NCBI GenBank assembly: GCA_963169045.1 | Contig: CAUJDF010000048.1 | Coordinates: 37,426-101,425, forward strand | Direction: 5' to 3' | DNA from: Myxococcota bacterium | GTDB taxonomy: Bacteria; Myxococcota_A; Bradymonadia; UBA7976; UBA1532 | Length of the DNA stretch: 64,000 nt | Part shown: positions 1 through 8,592 of the stretch, in pieces | How the letters are laid out: every line of letters starts with the position of its first letter | Position numbering within the stretch: the first letter of the stretch is position 1 | Notes under the pieces: generated by a model | Seen by the model: only the letters and a program-made list of their open reading frames with translations | What the model was told of the DNA's origin: nothing | Databases searched by the model: none | Position numbers and translations under genes: made by a program

Positions 1-695
1 CCGCGGTCGTCGAGCTCGTGGCCCACGACGACGCGGTCATCAAGTACTCGACGGTGCAGAACTGGTACCCGGGCGATAAAGAGGGTCGCGGCGGCATCTA
101 CAACTTCGTCACCAAGCGCGGGAAGTGCGCCGGCCGGCGCGCCAAGATCTCCTGGACGCAGGTGGAGACCGGCAGCGCCATCACCTGGAAGTACCCGAGC
201 TGCATCCTGCTCGGCGACGACTCGGTGGGCGAGTTCTACTCGGTGGCGCTGACGAACAACTTCCAGCAGGCCGACACCGGCACGAAGATGATCCACATCG
301 GCAAGCGCACGCGCTCGACGATCGTCTCCAAGGGCATCTCGGCCGGCCACGGGCAGAACACGTACCGGGGCCTCGTGCGCATCAGCGAGGGCGCCGAGGG
401 CGCGCGCAGCTACGCGCAGTGCGACTCGTTGCTGCTCGGCGACCAGTGCGGCGCGCACACCTTCCCATATCTGCAGGTCAAGAACGACACGGCGACGGTG
501 GAGCACGAAGCGACCACCTCGAAGATCGGCGAGGACCAGCTCTTCTACTGCCAGCAGCGCGGCCTGACCGCCGAGGACGCGGTCTCGATGATCGTGACGG
601 GCTTCTGCAAGGAGGTCCTGCGCGAGCTCCCGATGGAGTTCGCCGTCGAGGCCCACAAGCTGCTCGGCGTCAGCCTCGAAGGCAGCGTCGGCTGA
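1..695 (+). CDS. sufB: SufB, Fe-S cluster assembly scaffold, 3' part
   Basis: This is the C-terminal half of SufB, read in the frame that enters at base 3; the 5' end lies outside the window. SufB forms the SufBC2D scaffold on which Fe-S clusters are built in the cytoplasm. The visible part carries the family's C-terminal signature, including [24 protein letters not shown] and the terminal LPMEFAVEA and LEGSVG segments, so the protein ends at the normal place. sufC follows after 23 bases, and the rest of the SUF operon runs on in order. SufD is a paralogue but is present separately downstream, so this copy is SufB. Confidence 0.97.
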   Translation, partial: AVVELVAHDDAVIKYSTVQNWYPGDKEGRGGIYNFVTKRGKCAGRRAKISWTQVETGSAITWKYPSCILLGDDSVGEFYSVALTNNFQQADTGTKMIHIGKRTRSTIVSKGISAGHGQNTYRGLVRISEGAEGARSYAQCDSLLLGDQCGAHTFPYLQVKNDTATVEHEATTSKIGEDQLFYCQQRGLTAEDAVSMIVTGFCKEVLRELPMEFAVEAHKLLGVSLEGSVG

Positions 696-718
696 ACCCG
701 CCTGGGGGACCACTGGAC

Positions 719-1471
719 ATGCTCGAGATCCGCAATCTCCACGCGCGCGTGGGCGACCACGACATCCTCAAGGGGCTGAGCCTCACGGTGAACCCCGGCG
801 AGGTGCACGCGATCATGGGGCCGAACGGCTCCGGCAAGAGCACGCTCGCGCACGTGCTGGCGGGCCGCGAGGGCTACGAGATCACCGAAGGCGAGGTCGT
901 CTTCGAGGGGCGGAACCTGCTGGAGCTCGCACCCGAGCTGCGCGCCCGCGCCGGCGTCTTCCTCGCGTTCCAGTACCCAGTGGAGATCCCGGGCATCGGC
1001 AACGCGTACTTCCTGCGCACCGCCGCCAACGCCATCCGCCAGGCGCGCGGGCTCGAGGAGCTCGACGCCGCCGACTTCCTGCGCGTGATGCGCGAGAAGC
1101 TGAAGTTGGTGAAGCTCGACGAGAAGATGATGCAGCGCTCCGTCAACGACGGCTTCTCGGGCGGCGAGAAGAAACGCAATGAAATCCTGCAGATGGCGTT
1201 GCTCGAGCCCAAGCTGGCGATCCTCGACGAGACCGACTCCGGCCTCGACATCGACGCGCTGAAGATCGTGGGCGACGGCGTCACGGCGCTGCGCTCGCCG
1301 GCGCGCTCGTTCATCGTGATCACCCACTACCAGCGGCTGCTCGACCACATCACGCCCGACTTCGTCCACGTCCTCTACCAGGGCCGCATCGTCGAGTCGG
1401 GCGACGCCTCGCTCGCGCTCGAGCTCGAGAAGCACGGCTACGGTTGGCTCGAGAAGGCGCCGGCGCGATGA
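719..1471 (+). CDS. sufC: SufC, ABC-type ATPase of SUF complex
   Basis: A 250-residue cytoplasmic ATPase that drives Fe-S assembly on SufB/SufD. It has Walker A GPNGSGKST near residue 35, the SUF-specific signature FSGGEKKRNEILQ, and Walker B LAILDETDSGLDID. The length is normal for SufC. The ATG at 719 is chosen because MLEIRNLHARVGD matches the usual SufC beginning; an open frame upstream is only a shadow of sufB. Its TGA overlaps the sufD ATG (ATGA), so the two are probably translationally coupled. Confidence 0.97.
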   Translation: MLEIRNLHARVGDHDILKGLSLTVNPGEVHAIMGPNGSGKSTLAHVLAGREGYEITEGEVVFEGRNLLELAPELRARAGVFLAFQYPVEIPGIGNAYFLRTAANAIRQARGLEELDAADFLRVMREKLKLVKLDEKMMQRSVNDGFSGGEKKRNEILQMALLEPKLAILDETDSGLDIDALKIVGDGVTALRSPARSFIVITHYQRLLDHITPDFVHVLYQGRIVESGDASLALELEKHGYGWLEKAPAR

Positions 1472-2640
1472 TCGACCCCGCCCTCCGCGAGCAGGCGCTC
1501 GCGCGGTTCGGTGCCCTCGGTTACCCGCAGCGCGGCGACGAGGCCTTCAAGTACACGAACGTGGCGCCCATCGCCGAGCGGGCCTTCGCCCCCGGCGAGC
1601 CCGGCGAGCCGCGCGCCGCCACGCTGCCCGGGCTCGAGGCGGCGATGGTCTTCGTGAACGGGCACCTGGCGGGGCGCGGCGCCTCGCCGTACGTGGCGCC
1701 GCTCGGCGCGCCCGAGCACCGCGCGCTGGTGCAGGCGCACCTCGCCCGCGTCGCGGCCTTCGAGCAGTTCGTCTTCTGCGCCGAGAACACAGCCAAGGCC
1801 ACCGACGGCGCGCTCGTGCACGTGCCGGCGGGCACGTCGGTCGAGGCGCCGCTCCACGTGCGCTTCGAGGCGCGCGGCGGCGCCGGTTATCCGCGGCTGC
1901 TCGTCGTCGCCGGCGCCAACAGTCGCGTGCAGGTCGTCGAGCACCACACCGGCGAGGGCGAAGGGCTGGCCAACGCCGTCACCGAGATCGTCTGCGGACC
2001 CGGCGCGAGCGTGCACCACGTGGTCGTCCAGGATCAGGCGCCGAGCGCGTTCCACATCGGGCGCGTCGCCGTCCGGCAGGACCGCGACAGCCGTTTCGTG
2101 AGCCACCACCTGACCTTCGGCGCGGCGCTGTCGCGCACCGACCTGCGGGTGTGCCTCGACGGCGAGGGCGCGGAGTGCACGCTCGAAGGCGCGTTCGCGC
2201 TCGGCGGCACCCAGCACGCCGACAACGACACGTTCGTCGACCACGCGAAGCCCGGCGCCACCAGCCGCGAGCTCTACAAGGGCGTGCTCAACGGCCGCTC
2301 GCATGGCGTGTTCACCGGCAGGGTGCTCGTGCGGCCCGGCGCGACGCAGACGAGCGCGCAGCAGAGCAACCCGAACCTGCTCCTCTCGAAGTCGGCCCAC
2401 GTCGACACGCGGCCGCAGCTCGAGATCCACAACAACGACGTGAAGTGCACGCACGGGGCGACGATCGGCCGGCTCGACGCCGACTCCCTGTTCTTCCTGC
2501 GGGCGCGCGGCATCGACTTCGTCGAGGCGCGGCGGCTGCTGGTGGCGGCGTTCGGTGGCGAGATCGCCGAGCGCGTCGCCGTGCCCGGCCTGTGCGAGTG
2601 GTTGTACGAGCGCATCGCCGCCGTGGGAGGTGCGCAGTGA
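1468..2640 (+). CDS. sufD: SufD, SUF scaffold subunit
   Basis: A 390-residue SufD homologue and partner of SufB in the SufBC2D scaffold. The C-terminal beta-helix core is recognisable in PNLLLSKSAHVDTRPQLEI followed by HNNDVKCTHGATIGRLD, then a closing helical part with the RGID motif. The N-terminal part is short and divergent, as is common in SufD. The ATG at 1468 overlaps the sufC stop. An in-frame ATG 24 bases upstream exists, but it lies within sufC and is less likely. The gene ends in a GTGA overlap with sufS. Confidence 0.95.
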   Translation: MIDPALREQALARFGALGYPQRGDEAFKYTNVAPIAERAFAPGEPGEPRAATLPGLEAAMVFVNGHLAGRGASPYVAPLGAPEHRALVQAHLARVAAFEQFVFCAENTAKATDGALVHVPAGTSVEAPLHVRFEARGGAGYPRLLVVAGANSRVQVVEHHTGEGEGLANAVTEIVCGPGASVHHVVVQDQAPSAFHIGRVAVRQDRDSRFVSHHLTFGAALSRTDLRVCLDGEGAECTLEGAFALGGTQHADNDTFVDHAKPGATSRELYKGVLNGRSHGVFTGRVLVRPGATQTSAQQSNPNLLLSKSAHVDTRPQLEIHNNDVKCTHGATIGRLDADSLFFLRARGIDFVEARRLLVAAFGGEIAERVAVPGLCEWLYERIAAVGGAQ

Positions 2641-3860
2641 CGTTCGACGTGGAGCGCGTGCGGGCGGACTTCCCGATCCTCGGGGAGTCGTACCGCGGCA
2701 AGCCCTTGATCTACCTCGACAATGCGGCGACGACACAGAAGCCGCGCGCGGTGATCGACGCCGTCTCGAGCTACTACGAGACGTCGAACGCCAACGTGCA
2801 CCGGGCCCTGTACTGGCTCGGCGCGCGGGCGACCGACGCGTTCGAGGGTGCGCGCGTCAAGGTGAAGCGCTTCCTGAATGCGGCGAGCGAGCGCGAGGTC
2901 ATCTTCGTGCGCGGCGCCACCGAGGCGATCAACCTGGTGGCGCACAGCTTCGCGCGGCCGCGCCTGCAGCCCGGCGACGAGATCCTGGTGTCCCACATGG
3001 AGCACCACTCGAACATCGTGCCGTGGCAGCTGGCGGCGCAGGCGGCGGGCGCCGCGGTCCGGCCCATCCCCATCACCGACGCCGGCGACATCGACCTCGA
3101 CGCCTATGCCGCCATGCTCGGGCCGCGGACGCGCATGGTGGCGGTCGTGCACGTGAGCAACGCGCTCGGCACGATCAACCCGGTCGAGGAGATCGCGCGG
3201 CTCGCCCGCGAGCGCGGTGTGCCGGTGCTGCTCGACGGCGCCCAGGCGACGGCCCACGTGGCGGTCGACGTGCAGAGGCTCGGCTGCGATTTCTATGCGT
3301 TCTCGGGTCACAAGCTGTACGGCCCGACGGGCATCGGCGTGCTGTGGGGGCGCGAGCGGTGGCTGCGGGAGATGCCCCCGTACCACGGCGGCGGCGACAT
3401 GATCCGCGAGGTGAAGTTCTCGGGGACGACGTTCGCCGACCTGCCCAACAAGTTCGAGGCGGGCACCCCCGACATCGCCGGCGCGGTGGGCCTCGGCGCG
3501 GCGGTCGACTACGTCACTGCGCTGGGCTTCGAGGCGATCGCCGCCCACGAGGAGGCCCTCACCGACTACGCGCTCGAGCGACTGCGCACGGTGCCCGGCT
3601 TCCAGCGGGTGGGCGAGCCGCGCCGGCGCGGCCCGGTGATCTCGTTCGCGCTCGGCGACGTGCACCCGCACGACGTCGCGACCGTGCTCGACATGGAGGG
3701 CGTGGCCATCCGCGCCGGGCACCACTGCGCGCAGCCGGTGCTCGATCGCTTCGGCCTGCCGGCCACCGCCCGGGCCTCCTTCGCCATCTACAATACGAGG
3801 GCCGAGATCGACGCCCTCGTGGCGGCGCTGCACAAGGTGGTGGAGCTGTTCGGCCGATGA
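2637..3860 (+). CDS. sufS: SufS, cysteine desulfurase (PLP enzyme)
   Basis: A 407-residue class V aminotransferase-fold enzyme that takes sulfur from cysteine as a persulfide for the SUF scaffold. Visible features are YLDNAATTQKP at the N-terminus, HMEHHSNIVPW, the PLP-binding lysine segment FSGHKLYGPTGIGVLWG, and the catalytic cysteine loop AGHHCAQPVLDRFG. These assign it to the SufS rather than the IscS group. The start is the GTG that overlaps the sufD stop; MTFDVERVRADFPIL aligns with usual SufS beginnings. The sufU ATG overlaps its stop, which suits the SufS-SufU pair working together. Confidence 0.97.
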   Translation: MTFDVERVRADFPILGESYRGKPLIYLDNAATTQKPRAVIDAVSSYYETSNANVHRALYWLGARATDAFEGARVKVKRFLNAASEREVIFVRGATEAINLVAHSFARPRLQPGDEILVSHMEHHSNIVPWQLAAQAAGAAVRPIPITDAGDIDLDAYAAMLGPRTRMVAVVHVSNALGTINPVEEIARLARERGVPVLLDGAQATAHVAVDVQRLGCDFYAFSGHKLYGPTGIGVLWGRERWLREMPPYHGGGDMIREVKFSGTTFADLPNKFEAGTPDIAGAVGLGAAVDYVTALGFEAIAAHEEALTDYALERLRTVPGFQRVGEPRRRGPVISFALGDVHPHDVATVLDMEGVAIRAGHHCAQPVLDRFGLPATARASFAIYNTRAEIDALVAALHKVVELFGR

Positions 3861-4306
3861 GCGACCTCGACGCGCTGTACCAGGAGCTCGTGCTCGACCA
3901 CGGACGCCGCCCGCGCAACTTCGGCCGGCTCGAGCACCCGAACCGCCAGGCCGCCGGCCACAACCCGGTCTGCGGCGACCAGCTGCAGCTCTACGTCGAC
4001 GTTGGGGACGACGGCGTGGTGCGCGACGTGAAGTTCGAGGGCAAGGGCTGCGCGATCTCGACGGCGTCGGCCTCGCTGCTGACGCAGGCGATCAAGGGCC
4101 GGACGCTCGCCGAGATCGAGAGCATCTTCCAGGCCTTCCACGAGACGGTCACCGGCCGCGCGCAGCCGGACGAGGAGCGCCTCGGCAAGCTGGCGGTGTT
4201 CCAGGGCGTGAGCCGGTTCCCGACGCGCGTGAAGTGCGCCTCCCTTTGCTGGCACACGCTCATGGCCGCGCTCAAGGGCGCCGACGCGCCGGTCAGCACG
4301 GAGTGA
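3857..4306 (+). CDS. sufU: SufU, zinc-dependent sulfur acceptor
   Basis: A 149-residue IscU/SufU-fold protein. It carries the expected metal-ligand set: Cys in NPVCGD with the following Asp, Cys in GKGCAIS and Cys in RVKCASLC. The insert between the second and third cysteine is characteristic of SufU, which accepts persulfide sulfur from SufS rather than serving as an IscU-type scaffold. It overlaps sufS by 4 bases (ATGA). The presence of SufU instead of SufE or SufA is the form common in Gram-positives and some other phyla. Confidence 0.95.
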   Translation: MSDLDALYQELVLDHGRRPRNFGRLEHPNRQAAGHNPVCGDQLQLYVDVGDDGVVRDVKFEGKGCAISTASASLLTQAIKGRTLAEIESIFQAFHETVTGRAQPDEERLGKLAVFQGVSRFPTRVKCASLCWHTLMAALKGADAPVSTE

Positions 4307-4316
4307 GGAGGCGCGC

Positions 4317-4655
4317 GTGAGCACCAGCGAAGCCCCGGTCGCCCTCGACAAGGAAGACCTGAAGGAGCGCGTGGTCGGCGTCCTGAAGGACGTGTACGAC
4401 CCCGAGATCCCGGTCGACATCTACGAGCTCGGGCTCGTGTACGACATCGAGATCGACGACGACGCGAAGGTCGGCATCCGCATGACGCTGACCTCGCCGA
4501 TGTGTCCGGTGGCCGGCAGCCTCCCGATGGAGGTCGAGCAGCGCGTGAAGCTGCTGCCCGGCGTCGCCGCGGCCACGGTCTACCTCGTCTGGGATCCGCC
4601 CTGGACGCCGGACCGCATGTCCGAAGCCGCCCGCCTCGAGCTCGGGATGTTCTAG
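4317..4655 (+). CDS. sufT: SufT-like DUF59 (MIP18) protein
   Basis: A 112-residue protein made of one DUF59 domain, with DPEIPVDIYELGLVYD and the conserved cysteine loop SPMCPVAGSLP. Family members (SufT, PaaD, CIA2-like) help mature Fe-S proteins. The GTG start at 4317 is preceded by GAGGAGG five bases upstream. It sits 10 bases after sufU and ends the operon, so a role in cluster delivery is the natural inference. A second, shorter DUF59 protein is encoded at 11096-11386. Confidence 0.9.
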   Translation: MSTSEAPVALDKEDLKERVVGVLKDVYDPEIPVDIYELGLVYDIEIDDDAKVGIRMTLTSPMCPVAGSLPMEVEQRVKLLPGVAAATVYLVWDPPWTPDRMSEAARLELGMF

Positions 4656-4660
4656 GAGCT

Positions 4661-4813
4661 TGCCCCCGAAGTTCCGCACGCTTCGTCGCGGCCCTTCGGC
4701 CCCCAGGTCTGCGTTGGACCTCCTCCGCGTAGGACAAGGCCACGCGTTCGTCGGCGCGCCTTGCCCTGGGGGCCGACGGCTCGCGCCTCGGGAGCGCGCG
4801 AACTTCGAGGGCA
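4661..4813. repeat. Long imperfect inverted repeat, MITE-like or structured RNA candidate
   Basis: Between sufT and the next gene lies a 153-base imperfect palindrome. Outer arms 4661-4674 and 4800-4813 pair at 13 of 14 positions. Further in, GCGGCCCTTCGGCCCCCAGG (about 4688-4707) pairs with the strand around 4767-4786 at 17 of 20. A small inner stem CAAGGC/GCCTTG (about 4735-4765) caps the loop. It directly follows the SUF operon, so it could terminate transcription, but its size is more like a dispersed non-autonomous repeat. No gene is supported inside it. Confidence 0.45.
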
Positions 4814-4841
4814 GCCCACCAGTCACCCGCACGCGGGTTCG

Positions 4842-5096
4842 TCAGCGCCGCTCCGCCTCGCAACGATCCGCCTGGTCCCGGCAGTGGTCGACGCAGGTGT
4901 GGCACTCCCCCGACCAGCCGGTGTTGTTCTCTCCCTGGGCCTCGCGCGCCCACTGGGCGGCGCGCGAGGCGCCCGGCCCCTCACAGAGGTCGGCGCAGCG
5001 CTGCATGCAGGTGTCGTAGAGGCGCTTGCACTCGGCGTGCTCGAGGCGAGGCCCTCCGCAGCCGGCGACGACGAGCAGGACGATGAGACGGCGCAT
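4842..5096 (-). CDS. Small Cys-rich lipoprotein, copy 1
   Basis: An 84-residue predicted lipoprotein. MRRLIVLLVVAGC gives a short signal sequence with lipobox VAGC, so the mature protein starts at Cys13. The mature part has paired-cysteine motifs (CKRLYDTCMQRCADLC and CHTCVDHC) separated by a polar stretch, suggesting disulfides or a metal site in the periplasm. The family is not recognised. It is a distant tandem paralogue of the gene 9 bases upstream on the same strand. Confidence 0.7.
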   Translation of the reverse strand: MRRLIVLLVVAGCGGPRLEHAECKRLYDTCMQRCADLCEGPGASRAAQWAREAQGENNTGWSGECHTCVDHCRDQADRCEAERR

Positions 5097-5105
5097 GGGC
5101 GCATG

Positions 5106-5360
5106 TTAGCGCCCGCACAGCTCGGCCTCTACCCGGCAGTCGTGGACGCAGGCGGCGCAGCCGAAGGACCACAGGAAGACGTCCTGGCCCGCGAGCTCGC
5201 GCTGCCGCTCGAAGGCGGGCGTCTCGGGGGCGAGGTTGCAGGTGTGGGCGCAGCCCTCGAGGCAGTCGTCCTCGCTGGACGCGCAACTCCCCGGATCCAC
5301 TTGTGATTCGAGGCATGCGGCGAGCGGCGCGAGGGCGACGAGGAAGAACAGACGTCGCAT
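5106..5360 (-). CDS. Small Cys-rich lipoprotein, copy 2
   Basis: An 84-residue predicted lipoprotein starting MRRLFFLVALAPLAAC. The inner methionine at 5360 is preferred over one 18 bases upstream because it gives a compact signal peptide with lipobox LAAC. The mature region has CxxxC-type pairs (CLEGCAHTCN and CAACVHDC) spaced like those in the neighbouring lipoprotein, so the two probably arose by duplication. Function unknown. The 288 bases upstream (5361-5648) show no supportable gene or site. Confidence 0.65.
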   Translation of the reverse strand: MRRLFFLVALAPLAACLESQVDPGSCASSEDDCLEGCAHTCNLAPETPAFERQRELAGQDVFLWSFGCAACVHDCRVEAELCGR

Positions 5361-5648
5361 CAGGGATCGACGCCGCATCGTGGCAGTCGGTCGCGGCTCC
5401 GCTGGACGGCGCCTTGCGTGCCGCGGCGCGTGCGCCGAACTTCAGCGTCCAGGAGGCGATGGACGTGGTGTGTTCCGACGCTCGCCGGTGTGTCGCGGCC
5501 CGCCGCCGGCCGGCGACCCTCTCGGCCGAGACGGCATCCGGGGCATCGCGGCGGGCGGCGCGCAGCGCGTCCGCGCGGCGGGCGAAGGCTGGCGCATCGC
5601 GGGGGCGCTGCGTCCACGAGGCGCATCGCCTGCGGCGAGGACGATGCG

Positions 5649-6845
5649 TCAGCGATCGAGCAGCGCGAGCACCTTTCGGGCGTTCATCACGCCCTTGTAG
5701 ACGTAGAGCGAGCCGGGCACGTCCGCCGGCAGCGCCGCCTCGCTGACGCGCAGGCGGTCGGACACGGCCCAGATGACACGCTGCTTCAGGCCGCCCTCCG
5801 CGAGCTCGACGCGCTTCCACACCGCGGCGCGGCTCCAGTAGCCGAGCACCTCGAGGTACGCCTTCGCGCGCGTCTCGCGGTGCACGAAGACGAGGTCGGG
5901 CACGCACACGCCCACGCCCGGCAGGTGGAGGACGTCGCGCGCGGCGCTCACCTCCCACGGCGTCTCGAGCTTGCGGAGCTGCTCGACGAGCGCCGCCACG
6001 TCGTCGGGCAGGCGCTGCGTCCGGCGCGGCCGGTCGACGGGCTTCGGCGCGCCCTCGAGCGAGAAGCGCAGGCGTTTGCGGTCCTTGTCCCAGAGCACCT
6101 CGGCGTCGAGCGACCACGGCCCGCACGCCTCGAGCGCCGGGATGAGCAGCGCCAGCTGCAGCCCGTACTTCGTGACCTGGTCGAAGAGGCTGTAGGGCCC
6201 GTCGATCTCGACGCGGTAGCCCTCGTCCCCGGGCAGCGGGTGCACGACGTAGAGCAGGCGCAGGAACTTGAGCCGGTGGAAGAGCGCGCGGTACGCCCCC
6301 GGCCAGCCGGCGCGCACGCGGACCTCCACGCGCACCGCCCGGAGCAGCACCGCCTGGCCGAGCGAGCGGTCGTACAGCTCGAGCAGCGCGTCCGCGTCGA
6401 TGGCGTCGAGCTCGACGAGCTTCTGCGCGCCCTTCAGGTCGGCGAAGAGCAGCCGGTCGAGGTCGCCCACGTCGAGGCCGAGCGCGGCCGCCGACTCGAC
6501 GAGCGCCGCCTCGCGGTCGAATTCTTCCGCGCGGCGCATCGCCGCCGCCCGCCGGAACACCTCGCGCCGCAGCATCGCGGGGTCGGCGCCCTCCTCCTGC
6601 GCGAACGTGCACCGGTCGAGCACGAGCTTGAGCAGGCCGTCGGACACGCGCCGGTCCTGCGGCGAAACGTCGATCTCGCCGACGCGCGCCTCGAGGTCCT
6701 CGCGCGTCAGCCCCACGTGCGCCGCGGCCAGGTCGAGGTACAGCCCCGCGATCACCCGCATGCGCTCGCGCTGCTTGCCCTCGAGCGGCTTGACGGCGAT
6801 GCGGTCGCCGTCGCGCTTCACCCGGACGAGGTCAGCGGTAAGCAT
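5649..6845 (-). CDS. Bax1-like DUF790 nuclease, XPB partner
   Basis: A 398-residue DUF790 protein. The N-terminal MLTADLVRVKRDGDRI, the DDRRVSDGL-like segment and FHRLKFLRLLY are typical of the family. Near the C-terminus PDLVFVHRETRAKAYLEVLGYW has the layout of a PD-(D/E)xK-type nuclease site. The archaeal member Bax1 binds XPB helicase and cuts DNA in a repair-like reaction. Here the gene overlaps the 3' end of an XPB-like helicase by 14 bases, so a coupled helicase-nuclease unit is a strong inference. It probably acts in the cytoplasm on damaged DNA. Confidence 0.88.
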   Translation of the reverse strand: MLTADLVRVKRDGDRIAVKPLEGKQRERMRVIAGLYLDLAAAHVGLTREDLEARVGEIDVSPQDRRVSDGLLKLVLDRCTFAQEEGADPAMLRREVFRRAAAMRRAEEFDREAALVESAAALGLDVGDLDRLLFADLKGAQKLVELDAIDADALLELYDRSLGQAVLLRAVRVEVRVRAGWPGAYRALFHRLKFLRLLYVVHPLPGDEGYRVEIDGPYSLFDQVTKYGLQLALLIPALEACGPWSLDAEVLWDKDRKRLRFSLEGAPKPVDRPRRTQRLPDDVAALVEQLRKLETPWEVSAARDVLHLPGVGVCVPDLVFVHRETRAKAYLEVLGYWSRAAVWKRVELAEGGLKQRVIWAVSDRLRVSEAALPADVPGSLYVYKGVMNARKVLALLDR

Positions 6846-8193
6846 TGTGCTCGCGCCGCCGCTCGCTGGTGAACGTCTCCGCCGTCCCCCCCGCCACGAG
6901 CTCGTACAGCACCGCCCGCTTGTCGCCCTGCTTGCGCAGCACGCGACCGAGCCGCTGGACGTGCTCGCGCACCGATCCCGACCCGGACACGATGATCGCC
7001 ACGCTCGCCGACGGCACGTCGACGCCCTCGTTGAGCACCTTCGACGTCACGACCGCGCCGTACGTGCCGTCCGCCAGCCCCGCCAGGATCTCGCTGCGCT
7101 CGGTGACCTTCGTCTGGTGCGTGATGACCGGGATCAGGAAGCGACGTGCGATGTCGTAGGCCGTCGCGTTGTCCTGCGTGAACACGATCGTCGGGTCGTT
7201 GCGGTGCACGTGCAGCAGGTGCTCGAGGTACGCCAGCTTGGACGGTGCCGCGAACGCGAGCTGGCGCTGCCGCAACCACGCCTCCATGGCGCGACGGCCC
7301 TCGCGACTGCGCGCCGAGAGCTGGATGAACTGCTGCCACGCGCCGGGCCGGCTGAACCGGATGCCGTTGCTCGTGACGAAATCCCGATAGATCCCGCGGG
7401 CTTCGTCGTAGGCCAGCCGCTCGGCCGGGCTCAGCTCGACCACGACGTGCTCCACGTCGTACTCGGCGAGGAACTCGCCGGCGAGCTCCACGATGTCGCG
7501 CTGGTACACGACCGGGCCGACGAGCTCGTCCAGCTCGGCGTGGCGGCCGTCCTGGCGCTCGAGCGTCGCCGTCAGGCCCAGCCGGAACGGCGCCAGGCAG
7601 AACCGCGCCGCCAGGCCGTAGGCGTCGCCCGGCAGGTGGTGACACTCGTCGAAGACCACGAGCCCGAAGCGGTTCCCGAGGTGCTCCATGTGGATGTAGG
7701 CGGAGTCGTAGGTCGTCACCGTCAGCGGCTGCACCGAGTAGTCGCCGCCACCGATCACGCCGACCGGCACGGGGAAGCTGCGCCGCAGCTGGTCGTACCA
7801 CTGCCGCACGAGGTCGAGCGTCGGCGCCACGACCAGCGTGTCCCGGCGCGTCGCGTCGATGGCCATCGCCGCCACGTGGCTCTTGCCCGCGCCCGTGGGG
7901 AGCACGACCACCCCACGGTTGCGGTGTTTCCGCCACGCTTCGAGCGCCTCGGCCTGGAACGGCCGCGGCTCGCGGCGCACCTGCAGCCCGCCCGGCAGCT
8001 CGCCGTAGGCCCGCGCCGCGTCCTCGTACGGCAGCTTGCGGCGCACGAACGCCATCACGACGTCGGCGTAGTCGACCGCCGGCGCGCGCCAGCATCGACT
8101 GCGCTCGTCCCACTGGCATCGGGGGGGCAACCCCCCCGGGTCGGGGACGTCCCGGATCTCCAGCGTACCCCCGGCGTAGCCGACCCGAATCAT
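6832..8193 (-). CDS. XPB-like superfamily 2 DNA helicase
   Basis: A 453-residue SF2 helicase. An N-terminal damage-recognition-like region (about residues 1-75) precedes PTGAGKS (Walker A), DECHH (motif II), GLTATLER (motif III) and QRLGRVLRK (motif VI). Order and length match bacterial and archaeal XPB/Rad25. The ATG at 8193 is chosen (MIRVGYAGGTLEI); an in-frame TTG at 8229 preceded by AAGG is an alternative. The DUF790 nuclease gene overlaps its end. A repair role follows from family knowledge of XPB-Bax1. Confidence 0.9.
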   Translation of the reverse strand: MIRVGYAGGTLEIRDVPDPGGLPPRCQWDERSRCWRAPAVDYADVVMAFVRRKLPYEDAARAYGELPGGLQVRREPRPFQAEALEAWRKHRNRGVVVLPTGAGKSHVAAMAIDATRRDTLVVAPTLDLVRQWYDQLRRSFPVPVGVIGGGDYSVQPLTVTTYDSAYIHMEHLGNRFGLVVFDECHHLPGDAYGLAARFCLAPFRLGLTATLERQDGRHAELDELVGPVVYQRDIVELAGEFLAEYDVEHVVVELSPAERLAYDEARGIYRDFVTSNGIRFSRPGAWQQFIQLSARSREGRRAMEAWLRQRQLAFAAPSKLAYLEHLLHVHRNDPTIVFTQDNATAYDIARRFLIPVITHQTKVTERSEILAGLADGTYGAVVTSKVLNEGVDVPSASVAIIVSGSGSVREHVQRLGRVLRKQGDKRAVLYELVAGGTAETFTSERRREHNAYR

Positions 8194-8257
8194 GCGGGCG
8201 GTTCTAAGGGGTCGGCCCGACGCATGCAAGGGAACCTTCGTGGGAAGGGGGTGAGCG

Positions 8258-8443
8258 ATGCCTGCGCGTAACGGTCGTACCTTCTCCGAGCAGTATCACC
8301 GCCAGGTCGAGTTGGACGAGGTCGACGAGGACGGGGACGTGGAGTTCGCGGCCCTCCTCGACGACTACTGCCGCCGGGTCAACGAGGAGCCGCCGCCGCC
8401 GCGCCGTCACACGCCGCGACCGGGCCGGACCGGGCACGCCTGA
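8258..8443 (+). CDS. Small acidic hypothetical protein
   Basis: A 61-residue open frame with an acidic centre (ELDEVDEDGDVEFAALLDDY) and a proline/arginine-rich tail. It is supported mainly by a good ribosome-binding stretch (AAGGGGGTGAGCG) just before the ATG, and by a position that leaves clear space on both sides. It is divergent from the XPB-like gene. No family is recognised, and the small size leaves real doubt. Confidence 0.5.
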   Translation: MPARNGRTFSEQYHRQVELDEVDEDGDVEFAALLDDYCRRVNEEPPPPRRHTPRPGRTGHA

Positions 8444-8540
8444 GGCGAGGTGCCAACCGCGCTTTCCCGTTGGAGATCGCGGTGTAGCACTTCGCCGCAG
8501 TCGTGCCGCCATCGACGGGCCGCTGGGGCGCTTTGCCGCG

Positions 8541-8577
8541 CGTGGGTCGCCGGACCCACGGAATCGTGGGATCCACG
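8541..8577. terminator. Double hairpin between convergent genes
   Basis: CGTGGGTC-GCCG-GACCCACG (8541-8560) is a perfect 8-bp stem with a tetraloop. It is followed four bases later by CGTGGGATCCACG (8565-8577), a second inverted repeat that shares the CGTGG/CCACG sequence. It lies between the small plus-strand gene ending at 8443 and the minus-strand gene ending at 8593, so it may terminate transcription from both sides. There is no T-run, as is common at this GC content. Confidence 0.45.
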
Positions 8578-8592
8578 CCACGCCGCGGCGGT

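Noticed and set aside
4660..5019. A 119-codon plus-strand open frame after sufT
   Set aside because: It spans the inverted repeat and runs antisense into a lipoprotein gene; its product has no recognisable feature.
5361..5648. Open frames in the gap between the lipoprotein pair and the Bax1-like gene
   Set aside because: All are Arg/Ala-rich with no start signal or family resemblance, and frames on both strands are equally open.
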